Assembly (NCBI GenBank): GCA_012932295.1
Contig: JAAONU010000003.1
Span: 25,468,361 to 25,532,360, forward strand
Origin: Cyclina sinensis
Lineage: Eukaryota > Mollusca > Bivalvia > Venerida > Veneridae
Reading direction: 5' to 3'
DNA: 64,000 nucleotides
Shown one piece after another: positions 27,201-39,200 of the stretch. Made by a program: the position numbers and the translations under genes. A model generated the notes under the pieces. That model was not told the DNA's origin and did not search any database. It was given only the letters and a program-made list of their open reading frames with translations. Numbering within the stretch: position 1 is the stretch's first letter; the number at the start of each line of letters is the position of its first letter.

Positions 27201-30200
27201 CAAGTTTAGCAAGTGTTAAGGCATCATTTACTGGTAATCATGTTTTAAGCTGTAAACAAGTCTATCAGCAAATTATAATTGTTAACCAGCCAGTCAGCAA
27301 ATTATAACCAGAGACATAGATAACATTATGTTATCTATGTCTCTGTTATAACTGATATATAGCCTATCAGCTGCAACCTGTAGCTGATACCGGTAAATAG
27401 CCTCTGTTAACCTGTCAATCTGCAAATTATAGCTAACAAGAGCACCGCTGGGTGGAACATTATAAGCATGAAGCCTGTTTTTTTCTAAGTATGATGCATT
27501 TGTGATATAAGGGAAGAAACTTTGGAATTAAATGATTTGTTTTAAATTTCGATTTTTTTTGTTTTTGATTTATAATAATTATTCTGATTTTTAACATTTT
27601 ATAATTTTAATTTTTGAGTTTTATAAATCTTTACCATACCTGAATTTTAAGTTTTATAATTTGTATAAATGTCAGTCTTTCAGAAGTTATGATGTTCATG
27701 CCGTGATGCATGGTTATCAAAATTATAGTGCAGAAATATTGTTTAGTTGACTGTCACCTTGACCTTTTATGTACTTATCCCGAATAGTTTCGGGGTCATG
27801 TAATCAATGATGGCAACCATCCTAAGAAGTTTGAAGTCTGTATGGGAAGTAGTTGCCATGTTATACAGCAGAAATGCTTTTCAGTGTTTAGGCCATTGTG
27901 ACCTTAACATCTGACCTACTGATTTAAGATGAACAGTAGTCATTTTCTCAAATATAATCAATCATCATATGAAGTTTGAAGTCTGTATGACAAATGGTTA
28001 TAAAGTTTTACAGCAGAAATAGTTTCCAGTGCTTAAATCACTGTGACCTTGACCTTTGACCTACTGACCCCAAAATCAATAAAGGCCATTCACTCAATGT
28101 GTGCAACCATTATATGGATTTTGAAGTCTCTATGACTAATTGTTGTTGAATTACAGAGTGTAAATGATTCTTAACATTTAGGTCACTGTGACCTTGACCT
28201 TTGACAAACTGACCCCAAAATACAGAAGGGTCATCCATCCAATGTGTGCAATCATGATATAAAGTTTGAAGTCTCTATAACAAATGATTGTCAAGTTACA
28301 TGGCGGAAATGGCTTTCAATGTTAAGGTCACTGTGACCTTGACCCTTGAGCTACTGACTCCAAAATCAATAGGGGTCATCTAATCAATGTGGGCAATAAT
28401 TATATGAAGGTAAAAGACTGTAGGCATTGCTAACGGATGGACGGACTGACTGGCAGACGAACGCCCAGGACCATAACGTTATATGCCCCTTCAGGCATAT
28501 AATAACTAGCCTATCAGCTAATTATAAGCTGACAACTATCCTATCAGCAGAAAATTTTCATAGATTTTGCGACATTCCCTAAGGTATAAATATATTCACC
28601 AGAATGAAGTCAGAATAATTGTGAAAGACACACAGAGTGAAAATTTAAAACAGTGAAACTTTAAAACAGTGAATTAAAACTAACTAAACTGTTTTGTGTT
28701 AGATAATCACAAATAATCAACAATTAACTGTAATACTATTGTAAGTCAAATACAAATATAGAAGGTTCTGTCATAGTATTGTGCTAAGCCATTGGAATGT
28801 AGAAGAAAGTTTGTGATAAAATTCCAAAAAAATATCATAACTAATTGCTTTGGTGTGAAGATGACTTGACAAGAGAAAAAGACAGACATAGTACAAGGCT
28901 ATAAGAGCTTACAAAATACAATCAGTCACAGAACTGTATTCTCTTTTCTTTGTGTGACTTTGTGTGGTTTCAAAATTGATATAATATTACTTTGAACATC
29001 ACTTTGCGCAAATAGGTCAACAGAGAAATTGTCTTATGCTGAACAATGGCTTAATTTACAGATTTCATGTTCAAGTATTATCTTAGCAGAATCTTATATT
29101 ATCATAGTATTATTATTGCAGCAGTAATTTTTCAGAATCAATTTTAAAAAAATCTGCTACAAAAAAATTGACTTAAAAACACAATGTACAAAATATACAC
29201 ATTATAAACTAATTCGAAACAAAATCCATCAATACTGAGAATTAAAATATTCAAACATGCATACATTAAAGGTAAAAAAAGTGTGTAAAAAGATAGTTGT
29301 ACATGTACCTTTAAAACTTATAAAACACTACAAACTTGCACAGTCTATGGTTGTTGAACAAACATCACAATAAACTAAATAGTTTTGTTTTCGAACAGAA
29401 GACAATTAATGCAAGCAGTAAACAATTTAAGCCTTTGACCACCATAACAGCATTTCAACTTATCTCATAGAGGTTTCCTATGAAAGTTACAGGGTCAAAC
29501 AAACTAACTAACTGCCAAACAATGTTAATGAAATAATTTAGACTTCAAAAGACTTCCCTTAATAAACATAGATTTCAGCTGGTTTCACCAAGTATTTTCA
29601 TATGAGATACACATCACTTAAACCTTCAGATTTCTTTGAGAACAAGTGAAACACCTAACAGTTGAAAAGAAAATGGTCAATAAAATTTCTTTCTATTTGT
29701 ACAAAATGAAAAATCTAAAACCTTGTATATTTAATTGATTTAAATAATTTCTACAGTAAATTGGACCAATAGTTTTTTTGCTGTCAGTTTAAAACAGCAA
29801 GCTTATTTCTGCTCAGTAGCCAGTGATTGGAGTTTTATGCAGGTGACTTCTTACATGTTTGTGTGTTAGATTAATGAAATTAATTGCTTGAATTGTCACT
29901 GTCATGTTCATTAGAAGTTAGAATATTGTATTTTGTTTACTTGACCAATACATTTCTTACATAAGGCACTATATTATACGGTGTAATGGAGTAGCAATCA
30001 TATTATAAGCAATTGTTAAAATTCAAATGTCATTTTATATTATAATGATTATAATAATTGAGGCATCAACAAAAATATTTTCAAAAACTCATATGAGATG
30101 TTTCACAAAATTCATGCAAAGAACAAACACCAAAAGTTTTGGGGAGAGAAAAAGCTCTGAAAAAGCTTTGGAGCTGAGGTCAGCAAAGTGCTGGAATTAT

Positions 30201-33200
30201 TTTTAGAAAAGTTTTCCATTTTTGACTATACTCCTAAATGTGTTTATAATATATATAACAAGTTATCATCACACCTTGCACACTGAACTTACCACTTGTA
30301 ACAATCAAATCCATATCTAATGGAATCATAAAATCAAAGAAGTAAAAATGAATAAAACTTGCACATAAGTTACAAATTATAAAATAAATAAATCAACAAT
30401 TCTTGATAAAAAATGTGCATGTGAAAACATTAAGGGAAGGTTTCAGATTTCTTCATTTGAAATGCATAAAAAGCTAGCTGGTCAGTCTATTAGACAGTGA
30501 AAAGTTTAGTAAATAATTCTTTATACAGAACACAAGCCAATATTTCTGCATTACAAGGAAGGCAAAAGCTGAATTTTCATTTTCCAAACACTAAGCATTA
30601 TATGAAAGAACCACAACAAGGTACAACTGTATCTGTATAAAAAAAGAAAGAACCTTTCACTATACTCTACCACTACCTCTTGTCTACACTAAGCATAAAT
30701 GCATCAGGTTCCCATTAGATTTATATTGCCATATTAAAACTTTTCCAAGACTTATATCATTAAACTGTCCTTATTATCTGTCATTATACATTAGCTAAAT
30801 GGCCAATCATTATAACTTACTGTATTCCAAGCAAAACTAGAAGAAATACCACACTGGGAACCAGTCTAAATTACCTGGCTGTTGATTAGCCATTTCTAGG
30901 TGATCTAATGTCTTGCCAACCAGAAATTTCAGATTGTGTCACAGAATTCTTTTCAAAGTATCATTTTTGTTTTGGTATGCAATAGTTTTATCTTTACAAA
31001 ACAGGAGGAAAAAAGATGCTTAAATCCTTAAAAAAAAACAACACACAAATATGATAAGTGGCTCATGCTTTTTCCATGAAAACATATTTTTTCCAACAAG
31101 TTGAGCAATAGATTAGTAAAAACTTTGTTAGCTGAGACTGACAGACACATTAATTAAACAGAGTAACAATCTTACCTGCATAATGGAATGGGTAGTAATC
31201 TACAGATAACCTGCAGATTGTAATCTGCATGGCTCCTCCATTTATATTCTTATTATGCTTTGGACTGGACTCTGAAAATTACAGAAGAATTGACAGTCTT
31301 TCTTTATTAGAATCCATGTTAATAAGTTGTAATCTAAAAATATGAAGGGATCGACTTCCAAGATTGGCATGGAAGAAAAAAACAATAGGGCCATGATGAC
31401 CCTAACTGACACTTATGTATCACTGCTCTTAACAGCATGGCTAATGAAAGACATTCAGCTGAAGTACAGTATACTAAGACATGCAAAATTATATTCACTT
31501 ATTTAAAAACTTTCCCATTTATCGCCTTGTAATTTCCCTCTATATTTTTATGTTAATTACATGACCCCTAAAAAATGACCTCAGGGACAGGAACTGAAGA
31601 ATCTTGGTAGATGCTCTGAAGAAAATACTACATACCAAATTTCAGAAGTCTCACCCAGTTGGTCTCTGACAAGAAGATTTTTAAAGAAGAGTTTGACTAT
31701 ATAAGTCTCTATACAATATCTAACAGCCTGAGTGAGCCCATTAATAACCCCAAAGGCAAAGTCTGAACAATCTACATAGAGGTCCACTAGACACGCTACA
31801 TATCAAATTCCAGAGTTCTGGGCTCGGTTACACTGAATACCGGAATAGACATTTTTACCGAAATATACCGGAATAGACTTTCGATTACCGGAATAGACCT
31901 ATTACAGCTATATTATAATTACAAATGCATAAAATCTTCGACCATATTACAATATAGATATTTATCAAGGAATGTACAAAAAATGAACTTTGAAAAATAC
32001 ATATTTTTGTTCATTTCAGCCACTTTATTGAGAATTACCAAGGCGGTGGGCGTTGGCGCGTAAGAACAGTGTATCTGTGTGAATTACGTTGCACAAATCC
32101 TTCACTTACTTCAACTATTTTCTTTTAAATATTTGTAGGTGATTGGAAAAAAGGCAAACAGTTATTAAGAAAAGGCCTGAATTAAGTGTATTGATTAATA
32201 TGTATATTTTCTTTTTAATTTTAATGTTTTTATTTTTAAATTTTATGATTGAAATATGTTTGCTTTTTTCCCTTCCCTTTGAAAAACTGTAGATGTGTAT
32301 ATGCCGTACCGAAAGGAAAGTAATAAAATAATTGTACTTTTTGAGAATAAAGGCAATTACCATTGCAATCATAATTTTGATAATTGTATACTAATTGTCT
32401 TAAGTAAGAAAAGACAAAAAAAAGCAAAAAAGATAAGTTAATTTGATCATGTGATTCGCACGTGCATTCAGATTAAAGTCGGTTAATTATATAATCAATT
32501 AAACATTTTAATTGAAAATGCTTTATTCAAGGTAAATGATTAAACTGTGGCTAATTTGTAAAAGCAATTATCGTATGAAACAGTTTAAATATATAATATA
32601 AATTAACATTTGAATGTGAATAGGAAATACCGTTACTTGTATTACTAACCCAGACATAAAAAGGCCGCTAACTACATCAATTAACTCGCACGTGCAACCA
32701 GATTAAAGTTGGTAAACATACTGATAATTTTACATAAATTAATAAGTTATTACAATTAGCTTGTGTGTCAAACATTTATATTTATACGGACACTGACAGC
32801 CAAGAAATCAAAACACTAAGTAAGGCATTGAAATGTTCAAGAGACCAATAGGCAAAGACAGATACGCCGCGAAACACTTGTTTGTTTATGGCAATGTGGA
32901 GCCTCTGATGATTTGCCATGTATTTTTTAAGGGATTAAATTTGGCATTTTCAATACTGTTAACAGAGACACGCGACACATACGCCGCGAAACACTTGTTT
33001 GTTTATGGCAATGTAAAGCATCTGTTGTCTTTAATATGTTTTTTACATAAGAGAAATTACTTTTATTTACTGATTTACCATGTATTTTAAGGGATTAAAT
33101 TTTGCCTTTTCAATACTGACAACAGCGACACATACGCCGCGAAACACTTGTTTGTTAATGGTAATGTGAAGCATATGTTGTCTTTAACATGTTTTGTAAC

Positions 33201-36200
33201 AGATATGAAATTACCTTTATATACCGCTTTACCAAGTATTTTTTAAGGATTAAATTTCGCACTTGTTTGTTTATTGCAATGTAAGCATATGTTGTCTTTA
33301 ACATGTTTTTTACATGTTATGAATTTAATTTTATACATATAAGAATGGATTAGTATTATCATTAATGTCATTTTATTTCAAACGGTAGAATATTACAGTA
33401 TAATGAGGAAAAAATAAATAAACAGATAGATACAATTTTTGCCATTTATCCTTTTTTTACATTTTGCATTTACAACTTAATTGAAAGTAAAACTCATCTG
33501 ATATTGAAGAACATCTTTCTATGGCCAGTGTCATTCAGGTGAACTTTGTCAATAGCATAGTCAATAACATAGTCCTTTGGGAATCTTACATTGTTCATGT
33601 TAATCTGGCCAATCTTAGTTCTTTGTAATAGTTTGTTCACTTTCCTTCTCTGAGCATTAAAAGACCTTTTCGTGAAGAGTGGGTCTTTTTTTAACTGTCC
33701 GCGTTCTGTGATCAGCGTTATGAAGACTCTTTTGACGCCAGTTGATAATATTAAATCCCCCAGTTCTTCCAGTTTGCTTGAAATCTCTTTTGGGTTTGAG
33801 CGCGAATTTATGTCTTTACCCCTGAGCATCAATACAACAACATCTGGTTTCGAGCGAAGCATATTCTGGAGCAATTTCTCGTCATATCTGTCCACCGTCA
33901 TTCCTCCTACACTGAAGAACGCAACGTCACATGGGAGCTGTAAGTATAAAAAATATTAAGCTATATTAATTATTTAAGTACATTTGAGTGTTTCATTTCA
34001 CTAATTTGCATTTCACAGCATAATAATACATAATTTTTACATTAATCTTACATTTAAATATATCTTTTATTTAACATTTATAAAATTACCTTCATTTCAT
34101 TTTGACTAAACAGACCAAGTCTCTTAATGTAACTATCTCCGTATAATGCAACCTTCATATTTTCTTCCTCTATGTTGTAATACATAAGTATCTGCTCTGC
34201 CTGTGAAACGTGGTAATTTAAACTTTGCTGATTCATTTCGCGGCTTGGGCTAATTGAGTAAATGCTACGCATTGAAATTCTTACGACACCGTTTTTTATT
34301 TAATTAATATTATCACAAACTATGTATTAATTAAGTAATATTTTGATTTATAAAATTCAATATACACTCTTAAAGTTGGTATCTTTCACAAAACACCGGT
34401 TTTTTACATTTATTTACTTCTTTTAGATGTAATAAGTCTATTCCGGTAATCGAAAGTCTATTCCGGTATATTTCGGTAAAAATGTCTATTCCGGTATTCA
34501 GTGTAACCCTTCTGGGCTTGGTGGGTTTACAAATGACTTTAAAGAAAGGCAGACAGAATGTGATCACAATAGTTCACTCCCAGTTTTTGGCTCATGTGAG
34601 CTAAAAATAACGAACAGACAAATATTCCATTTAATCAAAATACATGTTGTTTTTGTTTGGTCAGACTGACAATCAAGACACTGCAAGAACATGGTAAAAA
34701 CAAGAGCACTGCTAGGCGTAGTATTATATGCCTGAAGGTTGCTTTTTCTAAGTATGATGCATTTGTGATATAAGGGAGGAAACTTTAGGCTTTGGAATTA
34801 AGTGATTTGCTTTAAATTTTTTGTTTTTGATTTATTATATTCTGATTTTTAACATTTTATGATTTTAATTTTAGAGTTTTATAGATCTTTATCATACCTG
34901 AATTTTAGGTTTTATAATTTGTATAAATGTCAGTCTTTCAGAAGTTACGATGGCCATGCTGTGATGCATGGTTATCAAGTTATAGTGCAGAAATATTGAT
35001 TGTTTAGTAAGCTGTCACCTTGACCTTTTACATACTTACCCCAAACAGTATAGGGGTCATGTAATCAATGATGGCAATCATCCTAAGAAGTTTGAAGTCT
35101 GTATGGAAAGTAGTTGCCAAATTATACAGCAGAAATGCTTTTCAGTGTTTAGGTCATTGTGACCTTGACCTTTGACCTACTGACCCCAAAATCAATAGGG
35201 GTTATTCACTTAATGTGTGTAACAATTATATGCATTTTGAAGTCTCCATGAACAATGGTTGTTGAGTTACAGAGTGTAAATGATTCTAAACATGTAAGTC
35301 ACTGTGACCTTGACCTTTGACATATTGACCCCAAAATGTATAGGAGTCATCCACTCAATGCTTGCAGTCATGATATAAAGTTTAAAGTCTCTATAACAAA
35401 TGATTGTACATGGCAGAAATGGTTTTCACTGTTAAGGTCACTGTGACCTTGAACTTTTTACTCCAAAATTTATAGGGGCCATGCACTCAATGTGGGCGAT
35501 CAACATATGAAGTTAAAAGACTGTAGGCCAAACAGTTCTCAAGTTAATCTCTGGAAACCAAATTGCTAACAGAGGGACACATGGATGGACAGATGGACAC
35601 CCAGGACCATAATATAATATGCCCCTTCGGGCATATAAAAATGATTATGATGAACTTAGATGCTTTCTTTATCTTGCAGTTTCCCCAACATTCCACACAA
35701 CTTAACCTTTCTAGGTGCTTTTGTGGAATATGTCACCAAAAACAAGGAAGTTCAGAGGTAGAGGTTTTAATTTTCATAAAAAATTTAACTTATAACAGGA
35801 ATATAACTCTTTTTTTTTTTTACATCCTTTATACAGTTTTTTTTTAATTTGTACAGCTGTTAACAAAAAAAGAAAAGAATAAAAATCTGCACATATCCTC
35901 ATATTAACCTGAAATATGACATCTCATAAAATGTTACAAAATTAAAAAAAATGTCTTAAAGCTCTCCTCAGACTTGTTTACCTTTATCAGTGGGTGTGTC
36001 ATCACACAGGTGTAAATCTACCCTACTTGTTATGAAATGGTAGGACGTTATCAGTACGTCATACTTCTGGAAGTATTTAGCCTCGTTTGTCTGACTTCTA
36101 GGTCGCTGCTGTTGTTGCTGCTGCATGTATAACTGGTCTGCACCACTTTTAACTTGCTTCTGTCATCATGAACAATAATACTATTTTAGGTCAAAGACAA

Positions 36201-39200
36201 TAAAACACAGGCAAAGAGAATCATTATTATCTAGACTCCTTCTGCAATTTCAATAACCGATGAAACAGGATCCTTTATACTGGTAATGAACATGATCAAA
36301 TCTAATGGCAAGAGACATATTTTTGTGTGTGTAGAATTGCATTTTTCATAACAAAAAGTACTGAAGGGTCTGAATGTTTTTTTCATAGTTCCCTGTAATC
36401 TTCATTCCATTACAATTTATTCCATCATGTCTCAACTGAAGACTACAAAGGACTGTCAAAATTTTGAAACAGAAAACCACTTGTACAAACTATATGAAAC
36501 AATTACAATACTTCTTTTCAATTTAGTTTCTACACAGCAAGATATGAAAACAGGCTAATAGCAAATAAATGGCAAACAGCAACAATCACATAACCAATAA
36601 GTCAAGTCTTACTTGCAAAGAATGAATTTAATCATACATGTGAACTTTATACAGCTGGTTGATAAAATCTACTGGTATTTCAATGTATCTACTGGTGCTA
36701 CCAAAGGTAGAGTCAAATCTAACGTCTCCAAGTGCAAAATATAGAATTCATAAACTTACATTTTTGTCTGTTATTTTTGTCTGCAAATTACACACAACTG
36801 TCATTATGCCTGTCATAAATTTTCACTGGGTGAAGTTATGTTATTAGCCAATGAAAGCAGCAGTTACGAGGGTTGATCCAGAAATAATGTCACTACCTTC
36901 ATATTTTTTTTATTTCTTAAGGTATGGTATCGAAATTTCTATATGTTAGTTCTCTAAGACTTTTTTATTCACTGACCAAGTAGCGTTAAATTTGACCTTC
37001 ACATATTTTCACTACACACTATCATAAAACCGTAGTGATGCATGGTCGCCGCGCGTGAAAAATATGCCGTGTTGTGGACTTACGATCTCAAATTAAAGTA
37101 GAAATTTGCTGAGTAACAATGCGCGAAATCATAGGATGTTATGATGACGTGACGTCATGAATGTCAGTTATCATGTGCTGGAATTCTATTGATGTGGTTT
37201 AAATTTAGCGTGCGTAACCTATGTTTGAAGTCGGGTGGTGCGTAAGCCAAAGATGTCAATATCCGACAAAACGCCACAACGGGCAATTATTCACTTCTGC
37301 TATAAACTCGGGAAGTCGCCATTAGATACGGTCTGCATGATCAATGAAACATACGGCGAAACTAAAGTGAACAGAAGGTTAGTGTATAGATGGTTCCAGC
37401 GATTCAATGACGGAGATGAGTCACTTGAGGACAAAGAGAGACCTGGAAGGCCAGTTGATGCACGATCGGATCACAACGTCAAACTTGTTTCAGACGCCGT
37501 CAATGAAGATCGACGTTCAACGATTAGAGCGTTATGCGAAGATCTTGATATGAGCTTCGGTACAGTTCAAAGAATACTACATGAAGACTTGAAAATGAGG
37601 CGGGTGAGTGCTCGCTGGGTTCCCCGGTTATTAAAAGATGAAGAAATGGCAACTCGTGTAAAGGAATCACAGCGATTTTTACGGCGGTGGAAGAAGGAGG
37701 GGTACGACTTTCTGAGACGAATCATAACAGCAGACGAAACATGGGTTTATTTCTTCGATCCGGAGTCCAAGATGCAATCGAGCCAATGGAAAAACATCGA
37801 CTCGCCGCCTCCAAAGAAGGCACGCACCTGCAGGACCGTTGGAAAGCACATGTTTATTGTGTTTTTCGACATGGAGGGTGTTGTGTTATGCCATGCTGTT
37901 CCCAAGGGCCAAACTGTCAATGCAAAGTATTATTCGAAGGTAAGCGCTTTCATATTAAAAAAACACCACTTCCTGTTTTTGAATATGACTAATTCCTTTT
38001 AAGATTTTATGACAAATGATCGCTGATTAATATGCCTAGCTGCAATGTGGAGTCTACCCAATATTTGAGTGATTATAAATTTGCTCTACTGCAGGTGCTA
38101 ACCACCCAACTCATGACTGCATTGCGTAAAAAGAGAAGACATTTCTATGAAGACACTGAGCGGTGTATCCTACATCACGACAATGCCACGCCTCATACGG
38201 CACGTGAGACAAGACTCACTCTTGATGTCATGGGAATGGAGACACTTCCGCACCCACCATACAGTCCGGATCTCGCGCCCTGTGACTTTGCCTTGTTTCC
38301 TTACCTGAAAAAACAGCTCCGTGGAACTAATTTCCAGACATTGGGTGAACTACAGCAAGCCTGCAACAAGACTTTCTCAGCTCTTTCCAGAGATTGGTTT
38401 GGGGATGTTTTCAGAAAATGGGTGTCCAGACACGAACGATGCGTATTGCATCAAGGACGGTACTTTGAAAAGGAGTGACAATCAAATAACCTAAACGACG
38501 TACGATTCAAATAACGTCCGTGACGTCGTTGGTGCGCGGCGCTAGTCAATACCCTGCCTCCTTAATTGTCCTATATTTCGAAAGTGGCAAGTCCGATTTA
38601 AATAATTTTTGCAGAGTAAACTTCAAAGATAATGAAGTGCTGCAGTACAAATTTTCCGTTTGATACGTCCATCAGAAAAGATTTCATCACGTCAGTGACA
38701 TTACTTTTGGATCAACCCTCGTACAAAGCATGTCAGTATTTACATAATTTAACTAGTGTTTTCAACATGATATAGCCACAGACCCTCAATAGATTAACAC
38801 GTTTTAAGATTGTCAGTGCAAAAAAGGGTATTTGAACCTTATTGTAACGTTAGATTAACTCCAGGTTGGTGGTGCCGATATCTCGGATACTCGCTTGAGT
38901 AAAACTTCAACATAAAAAAGCTCAAGTTAGTCCAGGATGCACTGCTTGTGTTAAACTTTGCAAAAATTTTCTTGGAAGATCACCAACCACCCCCCTCACC
39001 TCTTCGAGACTTTAATTCACTATTAAAAATGCTATGCCCCTGGACTCTGTGTGAATTGGTTGCCAATCTTGTATTATCAACCGATCATTTAATTACTTTG
39101 TTTATTTTGTAAACTGGAAAGCTTGTTAAGCAAGCAAACTAAAAGTAAAAGCCGAAGTAATTCATAAATGCTTTTTAGATTTGATCTCAGTCATATATGA

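Larger units (their letters stand above)
31825..34509. mobile_element. Inverted-repeat DNA element with SGNH-hydrolase cargo, 2,685 bp
   Basis: Direct repeats TTCTGGGCT (31816-31824 and 34510-34518) flank the element, a 9 bp target duplication. Inverted ends of about 82 bp differ at only a few positions. The insertion splits an older repeat (31379-31824 and 34510-34607) whose two halves are otherwise continuous. Inside are a two-exon SGNH-like gene on the minus strand and a tandem-repeat block. I see no transposase, so it is either non-autonomous or encodes one I do not recognise. The 9 bp duplication suits Mutator-, Merlin- or KDZ-like groups, but I cannot assign it. Confidence 0.88.
36867..38721 (+). 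mobile_element. Complete mariner DNA transposon, 1,855 bp
   Basis: Flanked by TA dinucleotides (36865-36866 and 38722-38723), the tc1/mariner target duplication. The 28 bp ends begin CGAGGGTTGATCC on both sides in inverted orientation and differ at two positions, which suggests recent arrival. It encodes one full-length transposase. It sits in the BLTP3 intron between exons 8 and 9, in the opposite orientation to the gene. It is longer than the usual mariner length of about 1.3 kb because of long untranslated flanks and an internal 155 bp intron. Confidence 0.95.

Noticed and set aside
32833..33090. 85-residue plus ORF inside the SGNH element
   Set aside because: It translates the internal tandem repeat (the phrase AAKHLFVYGNV appears twice) and has no independent support.
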